From: Caldifarciminota bacterium
GTDB lineage: Bacteria > Hydrothermota > Tepidihabitantia > B3-TA06
Length of the DNA stretch: 38,721 bases
Direction of reading: 5' to 3'
Assembly (NCBI GenBank): GCA_016934635.1
Contig: JAFGSK010000067.1
Location: forward strand, 1-38,721
Each line of letters starts with the position of its first letter. The first letter of the stretch is position 1. Positions 8,370 to 15,377 of this stretch are shown here, piece after piece. The notes beneath the pieces were generated by a model, which had not been told where the DNA came from, did no database searches, and was given only the letters and a program-made list of their open reading frames with translations. The position numbers and the translations under genes are program-made.

Positions 8370-8669
8370 AGATCGTCCCCATCTCGATGGTTTCCTGACA
8401 AAAAACTTCCCTACTCTGCGCAATCCCGAATCATAGATGATAATTTAATAGGAGAACTTTAACTTGACACATCCTGAAGAATTTCTATTATTAATATAAA
8501 ATTCAGGTTAGGATTGACCGCCCTGGAGAATGACCAAAGATGTGTGGGTAACTCTTACGTATGGGACAAGCAAAAAAAGAATCTATAAAGGTGAAGAGTT
8601 ATGAGATATGTGAGTTGGTTCACAGTTAGGGAGAGACTCTTGACTTGTTGAAATATGAGGAAACAGGAA
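8370..8669. other. Intergenic stretch after the MFS gene
   Basis: About 300 bases without a supportable gene. It holds the promoter at 8464-8491. The long untranslated leader that follows has short AT-rich frames but no recognisable remnant of an array gene and no leader-peptide module. Confidence 0.5.
8464..8491 (+). promoter_or_regulatory. Predicted promoter for array gene 6
   Basis: TTGACA (8464-8469), 16 bases, TATTAT (8486-8491). The leader to the GTG start at 8670 would be about 170 bases. Confidence 0.55.
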
Positions 8670-9029
8670 GTGAAGCATCAAGTCTTCTATGATAAAAAAA
8701 CACGTATCCTGAGATTGAGTTTTATCGGGAAAGTAGAGATTGGGGAGCTTCAGGAACTGGTGCACAAGCTTAATTCAATACCTGGTGAGTACAAGCTTTA
8801 CACACTGGTTAACCTCACTGAAATGAAAATGCCTAACTGGGACAGACAAACGCGCGAAACTCTTGCTTCGGGACTGAATCAGGAGGACTATCCCAGGGTG
8901 GCTATAGTTGGAGCCTCGCCAGTCATCAGAATGCTTGCACGCATGTTCACTCCCTTTCTGAACCGTAAACAGGCCATTGCCTTTTTTGAAACCGAGGAAG
9001 AAGCCACGGCTTGGCTGAAATTATTGTAA
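8670..9029 (+). CDS. SpoIIAA-like array protein 6, type A, GTG start
   Basis: 119 residues from GTG 8670. This start gives the family N-terminus (M)KHQVFYDKKTRILRLSF and has GAGGA eight bases upstream; the ATG at 8655 lies in that ribosome site and would add five residues not seen in paralogs. Type A motifs: LNSIPGEYKLYTLVNLTEM, KMPNWDRQTRETL, VAIVGASPVIRMLARMF and FFETEEEATAWLK. It stands alone with its own promoter. Function unknown. Confidence 0.8.
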   Translation: MKHQVFYDKKTRILRLSFIGKVEIGELQELVHKLNSIPGEYKLYTLVNLTEMKMPNWDRQTRETLASGLNQEDYPRVAIVGASPVIRMLARMFTPFLNRKQAIAFFETEEEATAWLKLL

Positions 9030-9103
9030 GAGTCGCATTGATAGACACTTGGGAAGCGCCCGTTTAAACCGTACTTCCTTTTAAGGATTCGTTATGGTCA
9101 TAC

Positions 9104-9131
9104 TTGACAAGCAGGCAGTACGAACTATTAT
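9104..9131 (+). promoter_or_regulatory. Predicted promoter of the first leader-peptide module
   Basis: TTGACA (9104-9109), 16 bases, TATTAT (9126-9131). The promoter and leader resemble those at 11815-12097. Confidence 0.6.
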
Positions 9132-9144
9132 TATTGTGTTCCCG

Positions 9145-9249
9145 GAAAGTGTGTCAGGGTTTAAAGGGTTGCGGATAGGTGTTAAGGGGTTATATGATAT
9201 GTAGCGGGGAGTATTAGACCTCTGGAAAGTGTGTGAGGATTTAACACAC
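9145..9249 (+). promoter_or_regulatory. GTGTGTGAG elements and terminal hairpin, copy 1
   Basis: Two copies of GGAAAGTGTGTSAGG (GTGTGT starting at 9149 and 9229) lie in the untranslated leader. The second forms GTGTGT (9229-9234), a 9-base loop and ACACAC (9244-9249), ending 19 bases before the leader-peptide ATG. The same hairpin with a different loop sequence and identical spacing occurs at 12025-12045, which supports selection on the stem. Confidence 0.55.
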
Positions 9250-9268
9250 AGACACCAAGGAGGTCATT

Positions 9269-9301
9269 ATGTTGGCATGTGTAGTGTGTGGGTGTGCGTA
9301 G
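9269..9301 (+). CDS. Ten-codon leader peptide, copy 1
   Basis: AAGGAGG (9257-9263) precedes ATG 9269, encoding MLACVVCGCA and ending TAG directly against the ATG of the next frame (9302). The ribosome site is among the best in the window, whereas the downstream gene has none of its own. Four of ten residues are hydrophobic and three are Cys. The second copy (12065-12097) encodes MMACEVYRGG. I infer a translated leader that couples or regulates entry into the operon head. Confidence 0.55.
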   Translation: MLACVVCGCA

Positions 9302-9799
9302 ATGAAGCGTCTCATCTGCTTTGACGAGAAGCGCAGGGTGTTCTATTCACAGATTAGAGACGATATAACACTCCGAGACTGTCAAGAAATCAGTACTTAA
9401 ATGATGGCCTACCCGGACCGTGAGCAGTCGGAAACCCCCCTGGAAATATCAGGTTCACTGAGGAATGTTCCCGAGAGTGAAGCCTGCGCAAGATTTCACA
9501 AATCAGCCTTACCTTCTTCAATCACATTAGATGATCTGACACACAGTTCTATCCAGGCAGTCTCAAACCCGATGTTTTCATGTCGATTCCTGGAAGAGGA
9601 TGCTAAGAATCGATCGACGCCTCCACAGGAAGCGATTTTTTTCAAGACCATAGAACAAGCCCTTGCGTGGTTAGAAGAACGAGAAACGGGTGAGTCAGAA
9701 AGTTCGTACTTCCTCTCCGTTTTGATGGATAGTCGATTCTTCTGTTCTAAATCCCAGGTCTACCTAAGAGGGGTTTTGGAAAAGAGCGGCATTATATAA
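9302..9799 (+). pseudogene. Array copy 7, interrupted by one in-frame stop
   Basis: The frame starts MKRLICFDEKRRVFYSQI, hits TAA at 9398-9400 after 32 codons and resumes in the same frame with ATGATG at 9401. It then reads on through QAVSNPMF to FFKTIEQALAWLEE, collinear with a type A array protein. After the signature there are about 37 extra residues to the stop at 9799. The lesion is a single nonsense codon followed immediately by two Met codons, so the product could be split rather than lost. The mid-domain has diverged and lacks a clean TRK motif. Its leader module is intact. Confidence 0.7.
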
Positions 9800-9894
9800 G
9801 GTGATTTTTTATCTTAACATAAATTATAAATACTACACAGCAGATAGTCATCACTTTTCGAGTTGACTATTATTTAGATTAATTATCAATTTAT

Positions 9895-9922
9895 TTGACA
9901 AGTATCCAGATTTGTATAAGAT
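9895..9922 (+). promoter_or_regulatory. Predicted weak promoter before array copy 8
   Basis: TTGACA (9895-9900), 16 bases, TAAGAT (9917-9922), within an AT-rich gap. Confidence 0.4.
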
Positions 9923-9985
9923 TGCAATCAACTTCCCCTAAAGTGTGGAGAGAGTAGGTCCAGGGCTTTACTGGAATACGGATTA

Positions 9986-10260
9986 ATGGCGTTAAAGGAG
10001 ATGGACTTGACTTTTACGGTTAAGCGGGACTACGCGTACTGCGTGCTGAAAACCCTTGGCAATCCACTTTATAAACAAGAGTGTAGATTCTTCACAACTA
10101 TTGACATACCGCTCTGGCTGACAGGAATTGAGAAGGAAGACGGCACTCGTTATCACCAACCCGGGAGTAAGGGTGATTGGAAAGATCTTGATTTCCACCT
10201 TGGGGGACGGCAATGCATAAAACCGGAGAAGAAGCGCTCAAATGGCTGAAGGAAGGTTGA
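9986..10260 (+). pseudogene. Array copy 8, frameshifted
   Basis: Three frames together recover a family member. The N-terminus is MDLTFTVKRDYAYCVLKTLG. After a shift comes ALVITNPGVRVIGKILISTL, equivalent to the GASP helix. After a second shift HKTGEEALKWLKEG is the C-terminal signature. The central TRK region is lost, implying an internal deletion plus at least two frameshifts. Confidence 0.7.
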
Positions 10261-10262
10261 AA

Positions 10263-10355
10263 TTGAACTACGAGGTTTCATACAGTCAGGACAATCGGGT
10301 GATAGAGATCGAGTTTTCAGGTAAGATCAATACCGATACCTATACATGGCTTTAG
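10263..10355 (+). pseudogene. Array remnant 9 (N-terminal fragment)
   Basis: A TTG-initiated frame of 30 codons, reading MNYEVSYSQDNRVIEIEFSG and on to a TAG, matches the first two strands of the family and lacks everything after. It begins two bases after the stop of copy 8, keeping the tight spacing of the array. Confidence 0.6.
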
Positions 10356-10370
10356 ATGTGAGGTGAAGTG

Positions 10371-10751
10371 ATGTTAAATGAAGTCTGGATAGATAATGAT
10401 AATCAGGTTTTGCGTCAAAAGCTGATTAACGACGCAATACTGGCCGAGGCCCCTGAGTACTTTACCGAGGTCAAAAGGCTTATAGATACATTGCCTCGTC
10501 GCCTTGCAATCGTTGATCTTGCAAAGGCAGATGAGAGTAGACTTCTCAAGCGGGAATCGCGGAAATATATAGTCAAATACAGCACTACCGTGGGGTATAA
10601 AAAGCTGGCGTATATCAATGTTTCGCCTTCACTGCACATCATTGCTAAAGTCATAAATAATATTGTAGTAAAGAAGTCCAAAGACGAGACCGAATTAGCT
10701 ATTTTTGACACCGAGGAGCAAGCACTTGACTGGCTGAAAGGAGAAGAATGA
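10371..10751 (+). CDS. SpoIIAA-like array protein 10
   Basis: 126 residues from ATG 10371, preceded by GAGGTG; a GTG immediately upstream is less likely. Motifs: EVWIDNDNQVLRQKL, IDTLPRRLAIVDLAKADE, LKRESRKYIVKY with the conserved Arg, a diverged helix NVSPSLHIIAKVI and FDTEEQALDWLKGEE, where FF is replaced by IF. Its start of the core strand is shorter than in most type B members. It overlaps the next gene by ATGA. Function unknown. Confidence 0.75.
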   Translation: MLNEVWIDNDNQVLRQKLINDAILAEAPEYFTEVKRLIDTLPRRLAIVDLAKADESRLLKRESRKYIVKYSTTVGYKKLAYINVSPSLHIIAKVINNIVVKKSKDETELAIFDTEEQALDWLKGEE

Positions 10752-11110
10752 ACCACCGGCTTAGATATGATGAGATGGATAAGATTCTTTTTCTACAGTT
10801 GGTAGAGGACGTAAGTGAGGATGAGTATCAGGCGATTGCAGATACTATCAACTCATATCCTAGTGAAAAAAGGATGCCGATAATTGTCGACGCGAAGAAC
10901 TCACTCAACTCAGCCTTAATGAATCGTAAAACCAGGAAGATTCTTGCCGAAGGAGTTAGGACCGTGCCTGGAACCAGATTGGCAATGGTCTTGTCAAATC
11001 CTGCCCTGCGGATGATCTCGAAGGTATTTCTTACGTTCTTCAGGGGTAATTCTGAGACACGTTTTTTTGAGTCGTAAGATTCAGGACTTGCCTGGTTGAA
11101 AGGAGATTGA
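10748..11110 (+). pseudogene. SpoIIAA-like array copy 11, type A, nonsense codon in the C-terminal signature
   Basis: The frame encodes 109 residues, MNHRLRYDEMDKILFLQL through LNSALMNRKTRKILAEG and MVLSNPALRMISKVFL to RFFES, then TAA at 11075-11077. Reading on in frame gives DSGLAWLKGD and a TGA at 11108-11110, the exact remainder of the family signature. A single base change therefore removes only the last helix. The truncated 109-residue protein may still be made and fold, so this is a candidate functional variant as well as a pseudogene. Confidence 0.7.
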
Positions 11111-11231
11111 CGTGGCTCCGCCACTTATCTGTAATCCCAAATATCAAATTGTTAAATGCAAATCTACGAACTATATCTAAAGAAATTCGACATCTATAGT
11201 CCGATGCAATCTAATAAATAAACGTGGAGAA

Positions 11232-11590
11232 ATGAAAAATAATGTATACACTACAACGCTGAAGCGAATACGGCAGTTTTGCAGATAGTAGGCGACTTTT
11301 AAAAAGATACCGAGCAGGTTATGAAAACGCTTAAAGAGTAATTTCGAGCCAATCCAGGAAGCAACTTGCTTGCCGATTTCTCTCAAATACCTAACGCAAG
11401 CCTTGATATGAAAATACGGACGATGATCCAGGATGCTGCATTTTAGCTGGAATTCAAGAAAGCGGCTCACATGGGTGACTTGCCTGTCACTCGGATGACC
11501 GCAAAGATCGTTTTGGCTATTATCGTAAAGATAAACGAATGAAAATTTTCCAAAACCAAAGAGGAAAAAGTTACTAAAGTTGAAAGGTGA
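11232..11590 (+). pseudogene. Array copy 12, multiply broken but collinear
   Basis: After ATG 11232 (preceded by GTGGAGA) a full-length relative can be read if a 2-base insertion near codon 7 and four stops (TAA, TAA, TAG, TGA) are ignored. Segments recovered include AEANTAVLQIVGDF, LLADFSQIPNASLDMKIRTM, PVTRMTAKIVLAII and KFSKTKEE. This is the most decayed full-length copy and shows genuine loss of constraint. Confidence 0.8.
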
Positions 11591-11814
11591 GTAGTGAGGC
11601 TGAATTTCACTTTCCAGTCAATTTCTTTGTATACGTTATTCACCGATATTATGTGTGTAGATGTCGACCTTGAGGTTGATTTTCTCCTCCGCGTCAACGT
11701 CTGCAGGTCAGGCAGACCTGTTCTGGCACACGACTAGGTTTGTCCTACAGCATTGGCGCAAGCCGTCAACTGTCCGCCAAGTATTTGTCGGGCTTTTAGG
11801 TAATTTGTCAAGGC
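11591..11814. other. Gap with no recognisable gene
   Basis: No array remnant, RNA gene or terminator could be supported here. Frames on both strands are short, and the longer leftward ones are low-complexity. Confidence 0.5.
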
Positions 11815-11842
11815 TTGACAAGACCACAGTTTGGACTATGAT
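11815..11842 (+). promoter_or_regulatory. Predicted promoter of the large array operon
   Basis: TTGACA (11815-11820), 16 bases, TATGAT (11837-11842). It is followed by the second leader-peptide module and the longest run of coupled array genes (12098-17319). Confidence 0.65.
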
Positions 11843-11854
11843 AATACATCTCCC

Positions 11855-12045
11855 GGAAAAGTGTGACAGGGCGCGTGGGCATGGATAGGTGTAAGATGGC
11901 GGAGTGAGTGGCTGGAAAGTGTGTAAGGGAAAGCTTGATATGTTAAAGATGGCGTAATAGACCTCTGGAAAGTGTGTGAGAGCACATACAAAGTATGTAC
12001 TCCATGGGCGTTCGAGACCTGTAAGTGTGTGAGAGCACAACACAC
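11855..12045 (+). promoter_or_regulatory. GTGTGTGAG elements and terminal hairpin, copy 2
   Basis: Four related elements with GTGTG starting at 11861, 11919, 11972 and 12025, that is 58, 53 and 53 bases apart; the best copies read GGAAAGTGTGTGAGAG. The last forms the hairpin GTGTGT (12025-12030), 9-base loop, ACACAC (12040-12045). It ends 19 bases before the leader ATG, exactly as in the copy at 9229-9249. Spacing near five helical turns would also suit protein binding. Confidence 0.55.
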
Positions 12046-12064
12046 TGACTTTAAGGAGGTCATT

Positions 12065-12097
12065 ATGATGGCATGTGAAGTGTATCGGGGAGGGTAG
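12065..12097 (+). CDS. Ten-codon leader peptide, copy 2
   Basis: AAGGAGGT (12053-12060) precedes ATG 12065, encoding MMACEVYRGG and a TAG that abuts ATG 12098 of array gene 13. Architecture and spacing are identical to the copy at 9269-9301, although only the beginning of the peptide (M-x-A-C) is conserved. That suggests the act of translation matters more than the peptide. Confidence 0.55.
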   Translation: MMACEVYRGG

Positions 12098-12487
12098 ATG
12101 AAGCGAGATATTCGCTATAATAAAGCACAGGACGCGCTTTACGCGCGTATATCGGGTGAAATTGCTCCGAGAGAATTCCAGGAGATGAGTCAAGTGTTCA
12201 TGTCTTTCCCAGCAGGACAGAGATCACGAATCCTTATCGATATTGCCGGATTAAAGATGCCAAAATGGGATCGTGAAACCCGCAAACGCCTTGCCGAGTC
12301 ATCTCCTGTCCTATCCGAAAACAAGGTTGCGCTGATAGGTGCTCCTCCAGCCTTACGTATACTCTCCAAGGTTTTTAGCTATATTTCACAAAAAAAAGCA
12401 AAAGCCAAATCGAAGCAGCCACAGGAAACCATGTTTTTCAAGACCGAGGGAGAGGCGCTTTCTTGGCTGAAGGGAGAAAAATCATGA
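12098..12487 (+). CDS. SpoIIAA-like array protein 13, type A
   Basis: 129 residues, head gene of the largest operon. Motifs: MKRDIRYNKAQDALYARI, FMSFPAGQRSRILIDIAGL, KMPKWDRETRKRLAES, VALIGAPPALRILSKVF and FFKTEGEALSWLKGEK. A Lys-rich insertion (SQKKAKAKSKQPQ) separates the GASP helix from the final signature. No independent ribosome site is evident; translation probably depends on the leader peptide ending at 12097. It overlaps the next frame by ATGA. Function unknown. Confidence 0.8.
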   Translation: MKRDIRYNKAQDALYARISGEIAPREFQEMSQVFMSFPAGQRSRILIDIAGLKMPKWDRETRKRLAESSPVLSENKVALIGAPPALRILSKVFSYISQKKAKAKSKQPQETMFFKTEGEALSWLKGEKS

Positions 12488-12872
12488 AACAGAGGGTCTG
12501 GTATGATGAGGAGGCGGGCGCTGTACGCCTTAAGATAATCGGTTCAACAAGTCCGGATGAAGCATATGAAATCATGGCGCAAGCGAATGAGTTATTTAAA
12601 AAAGTCAAGACCGCCACTATGTGATAAGCGATGTGTCAGAAAGCAGTAAGATTATGAGTAAGCAAACCAGAAAGGCATTCCAGGACAAGGATGCTGGGGC
12701 TACTTTCGATAAATACGCGGTTGTTAGAACGATCCCTGCGACTCGGATGATGGCCAAGATTATACTGGCCGTGCGGGGGAAGTTGAAACACACCCAATTC
12801 TTTAAAACAGATAAGGAAGCTGTAGCCTGGATAAAAAGAGAAGCCTATGTGGAATCACGAATTAGTAAGTAG
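12484..12872 (+). pseudogene. Array copy 14, type B, frameshift in an A6 run
   Basis: The frame from ATG 12484 begins MKQRVWYDEEAGAVRLKI and runs to LFKKVKTATM then stops. A shift of minus one at the run of six A near 12600 restores QDRHYVISDVSESSKIMSKQ, followed by ATRMMAKIILAV and FFKTDKEAVAWIKRE to the stop at 12872. One lost A explains it. The rest of the domain is well preserved, so the lesion is recent, is a sequencing error, or is bypassed by slippage. Confidence 0.75.
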
Positions 12873-12923
12873 TGCAATACGTGATCTTATGAAGAGCCCT
12901 TTGGTTGGCTGAGGGGGGGGTAG

Positions 12924-13127
12924 ATGAACTACGAACTAAGATATATAGAAGAACTTCAAGCGGTACACCTGAAGGTAAAAAACATGCTGACAGCGAAGGA
13001 TGTGCGTGGAAAAACGTCTGCTTGTATTAAGATGCTTGACCGTGGAAACCATCACTGTGTCCTGAACGATGATTCTGAAGCGAAGGGAGTACTCGAAGAA
13101 GAGACTCTTGCCTGGCAGAAAGGATGA
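12924..13127 (+). pseudogene. Array copy 15, internal deletion (67 codons)
   Basis: An intact frame joins the family N-terminal half (MNYELRYIEELQAVHLKV to HHCVLNDDSEA) directly to the end of the C-terminal signature (LEEETLAWQKG). The TRK motif and GASP helix are missing. The frame is open and has a start, so a mini-protein could be made. The next gene starts five bases after its stop. Confidence 0.6.
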
Positions 13128-13131
13128 AGCG

Positions 13132-13497
13132 ATGAAGCATGAGTTCTGGTTTGATGAAGATCACGATGTCGTTCGAGTGAAACTATCAGGTTCGTTTACG
13201 ATGCAGGAATTATCCGAGATTATTTCCATACTCAATGAGCTTTTAGAAGACAAGAAACATCGCTGCATACTGGTCGATGTGTCAGATTCTGCCCGCATAC
13301 TTTCTTCAAAAGAAGAGCGAAAAGCCATGGCTGAAATGGCCAAGGGGTTGGACTGGGAAAAGGTGGCCGTACTTGGTGCGGACCCCATACTCCGAATCTC
13401 TTCCAAGATAATACTCGCAGTCATGGGGAAGGGTAAGGAAGCTCAATTCTTCAAAACCGACGAAGAAACGCTGCACTGGTTGAAAGGGGACGGTTGA
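13132..13497 (+). CDS. SpoIIAA-like array protein 16, type B
   Basis: 121 residues from ATG 13132, which gives the family start MKHEFWFDEDHDVVRVKL; a longer frame from 13069 would only add residues antagonistic to the copy 15 end. Motifs: LLEDKKHRCILVDVSDS, SSKEERKAMAEM with the conserved Arg, VAVLGADPILRISSKIIL and FFKTDEETLHWLKGDG. AGGA lies about 10 bases upstream. The stop overlaps the next ATG by one base. Function unknown. Confidence 0.8.
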   Translation: MKHEFWFDEDHDVVRVKLSGSFTMQELSEIISILNELLEDKKHRCILVDVSDSARILSSKEERKAMAEMAKGLDWEKVAVLGADPILRISSKIILAVMGKGKEAQFFKTDEETLHWLKGDG

Positions 13498-13862
13498 TGC
13501 CCTACAAGTTGCACTACGATGAGTATGGAATCGCCTACCTTAAGATAATTGAGAACCTTACTTCGGAAGACGTGGAGAAAGTGATGGGGTTTATGAACTC
13601 GGAACACGGTGGCAAATCAAGTTCCTTCCTTTTATGCGACTTACAAGAAAGTCCGAAGATCGTTCCGGATAAAGCCGTCCGTCAGGCGTTAAGGGAACTT
13701 AAGGGGACTTTCCGCTGGCAAAAGGTGGCGATAATCGGAGCCGACAGGATAGCGCGTATGGCTGCAAAGCTTGCATTGACCGCACTGGGGAAAAGACAGT
13801 TGGCTAGATTCTTTGAAACCAAGGCCAAAGCCCTTCGCTGGCTGAAAGGAGAGGAGAAATGA
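13497..13862 (+). CDS. SpoIIAA-like array protein 17, type B
   Basis: 121 residues from ATG 13497 (TGATG junction with the previous gene). Motifs: MPYKLHYDEYGIAYLKII, SSSFLLCDLQESP, DKAVRQALRELK with the conserved Arg, VAIIGADRIARMAAKLAL and FFETKAKALRWLKGEEK. The Asp-Leu-Gln at the end of the core strand replaces the usual Asp-Leu-Ser. ATGA overlap with the next gene. Function unknown. Confidence 0.8.
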   Translation: MPYKLHYDEYGIAYLKIIENLTSEDVEKVMGFMNSEHGGKSSSFLLCDLQESPKIVPDKAVRQALRELKGTFRWQKVAIIGADRIARMAAKLALTALGKRQLARFFETKAKALRWLKGEEK

Positions 13863-14221
13863 AGTACAAGGTTCAATATAAGAAGGATCACCAGATGATT
13901 GACCTTAAAGTTTTCGATTCGTTGACGAAGGATGAAGCGTACGTATTGATTGATATCATAGAACAATTAATTGCCGGTAAACACTGCTACGGTATGCTTG
14001 TCGATTTGTCTAAAGATAAGGCTAAGAAGGGGATGAGTAAGGAGGTACGGCAGGCTTTTAAGGATTCCACCGACAAGGTGGAGCTAAAAAAAGTCTGCGT
14101 GATAGGAGCCAAATCGGTCACGAGGATGACTGCCAAGATTATGCTTGGTCTCATGGGTAATACCTCGACACGCTTCTGCAAGAGTAGAGAAGAAGCCATA
14201 GAATGGTTGAAAACCAATTAG
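13859..14221 (+). CDS. SpoIIAA-like array protein 18, type B
   Basis: 120 residues. Motifs: MKYKVQYKKDHQMIDLKV, IAGKHCYGMLVDLSKDK, SKEVRQAFKDS with the conserved Arg, VCVIGAKSVTRMTAKIML and a variant signature RFCKSREEAIEWLK, in which the second Phe is Cys. It is translationally coupled to gene 17 by ATGA. The following start is 14 bases beyond its stop, with its own GAGAGGAG ribosome site. Confidence 0.8.
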   Translation: MKYKVQYKKDHQMIDLKVFDSLTKDEAYVLIDIIEQLIAGKHCYGMLVDLSKDKAKKGMSKEVRQAFKDSTDKVELKKVCVIGAKSVTRMTAKIMLGLMGNTSTRFCKSREEAIEWLKTN

Positions 14222-14235
14222 TTGAGAGGAGTAGA

Positions 14236-14598
14236 ATGGAACATAAGATTTACTACGATAAAGAGCTCGACACGGTATGTGTCGATGTAATCGATGAGTT
14301 CAAGCTGCAAGATATTGACGGGACGTTTGAAGTAATCGATAAACATTTCCAGGATGCTGATTACTACAGGTTACTCATAGACCTGAGCCAGTCAAACGGC
14401 GCCCTTTCCACCAAGGCGCGAAGAATGCTTGGTGAAAAACTAAAAGCAAAGAATTCGGCCAAGATAGCTTTCGTCATCACCAGACCTTCCAGCAGAATGA
14501 TAGCTAAAGTCGTGGTTGCCTTATCTAAAGGTTCAGACGAGAAGGGGTTTTTTAAAACCAGGGATCAGGCCCATGCCTGGCTGAGGGAGAAAAGATGA
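14236..14598 (+). CDS. SpoIIAA-like array protein 19, type B
   Basis: 120 residues from ATG 14236, following AGAGGAG; the longer frame from 14203 overlaps gene 18 and is not needed. Motifs: MEHKIYYDKELDTVCVDV, DYYRLLIDLSQSN, STKARRMLGEKL with the conserved Arg, IAFVITRPSSRMIAKVVV and FFKTRDQAHAWLREKR. It overlaps the HAMP-like gene by ATGA, physically tying the two protein types in translation. Confidence 0.8.
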   Translation: MEHKIYYDKELDTVCVDVIDEFKLQDIDGTFEVIDKHFQDADYYRLLIDLSQSNGALSTKARRMLGEKLKAKNSAKIAFVITRPSSRMIAKVVVALSKGSDEKGFFKTRDQAHAWLREKR

Positions 14599-14825
14599 AC
14601 GAAATCCATATCAACGATCTTGGAAAACGGCTGGAAAGAATTGAAGAGGTACTCGCTGCAGCTGCGGCAAATAATTTCAGCGTTCAGATTGAAATCGATT
14701 ACGACGCATGCGATGAGTTGACCTCGGTTGAGACAGGGATAGACCTTCTTATTAGGGATTTACACGATGAGATGATCGAAAGAAGGAAACTAGCCGATGA
14801 GCTTGAGAAAATCAAAAAAGGATAA
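14595..14825 (+). CDS. Stand-alone HAMP-like coiled-coil module, copy 1
   Basis: 76 residues with no membrane segment. Residues about 9-60 resemble a complete HAMP domain: amphipathic helix RLERIEEVLAAAAANN, connector FSVQIEID, then the DELTSVETGIDLLIRDL helix with the characteristic Asp-Glu-Leu and spaced hydrophobics. A charged coiled coil (ERRKLADELEKIKKG) follows. HAMP units normally sit inside receptors and relay signals; here the module is a separate protein. It is coupled by ATGA to array gene 19. A second copy lies at 16718-16954. The HAMP call rests on pattern only. Confidence 0.6.
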   Translation: MNEIHINDLGKRLERIEEVLAAAAANNFSVQIEIDYDACDELTSVETGIDLLIRDLHDEMIERRKLADELEKIKKG

Positions 14826-14864
14826 ACCACTTGGGTTTCTTATACGCTTAGAAGGAGAAATGTC

Positions 14865-15008
14865 GTGAAGGTTTATAATCCTCGCTTTAGCGATGAGCAA
14901 GGCGTGTTATACATTAAGACTTACAAGCAATCTGCACTTGTTGATGTAGATGAAATGAACAGACCGGAACGCAGGTTTCAGAAAGGCTATGGAGATGAAG
15001 AGAGATGA
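14865..15008 (+). pseudogene. Array remnant 20 (47-codon open fragment)
   Basis: GTG 14865, preceded by GAAGGAG, opens a frame starting VKVYNPRFSDEQGVLYIKTY that matches the first strands of the family. It then departs into unrelated sequence (PERRFQKGYGDEER) and ends in a TGA overlapping the next ATG. The ribosome site and coupling are preserved although the domain is gone, so it may persist as a translated spacer. Confidence 0.55.
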
Positions 15009-15373
15009 AACACAGGATTAATTTCGACGAAGGACATGGAGTGCTCAACATCCACTTCGTCGGCGAAATAACACCGGAGGAATACATTGCACTCAATGAA
15101 AAGTACAAGTCGTGGCCGGGGGAGAAGCCCAAAAGGATACTCATAGACTTGTCGGAAACCGATTTGTCTACTTGGGTGCCTTGGGACAGGGAAACAAGAA
15201 AGAGGGTTAACCGGTCAATAGAACCGTTCTCCAAGGACACTAAAGTTGCAGTGCTGGGTGTCACTGCAATATCTAAAATGGTTATGAAGATAGCTTTCAA
15301 TGTTTTGGGAGTCATAAAAACATCGAAATTTTTCAATACGAAGCAGGAAGCCATCTTCTGGCTGAAGGAGTGA
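15005..15373 (+). CDS. SpoIIAA-like array protein 21, type A
   Basis: 122 residues. Motifs: MKHRINFDEGHGVLNIHF, KSWPGEKPKRILIDLSETD, VPWDRETRKRVNRS with the conserved Arg, VAVLGVTAISKMVMKIAF (Gly-Val-Thr in place of GASP) and FFNTKQEAIFWLKE. A three-residue insertion sits before WDRETRK. It begins the second A-to-B-to-HAMP series. Gene 22 follows after four bases. Function unknown. Confidence 0.8.
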   Translation: MKHRINFDEGHGVLNIHFVGEITPEEYIALNEKYKSWPGEKPKRILIDLSETDLSTWVPWDRETRKRVNRSIEPFSKDTKVAVLGVTAISKMVMKIAFNVLGVIKTSKFFNTKQEAIFWLKE

Positions 15374-15377
15374 GTGA

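Noticed and set aside
9401..9799. Independent gene starting at ATG 9401
   Set aside because: It is in the same frame as the fragment from 9302, separated only by one TAA, and lacks a ribosome site; it is better read as the rest of the interrupted copy.
11112..11124. GTGGC/GCCAC hairpin as a terminator after array copy 11
   Set aside because: The stem has only five pairs with a three-base loop, and no T run follows.
11708..12193. Leftward 161-codon open frame opposite the second leader module
   Set aside because: It is low-complexity (His, Thr, Leu, Ser rich), antisense to the GTGTG-rich leader and the start of array gene 13, and has no recognisable motif or ribosome site.
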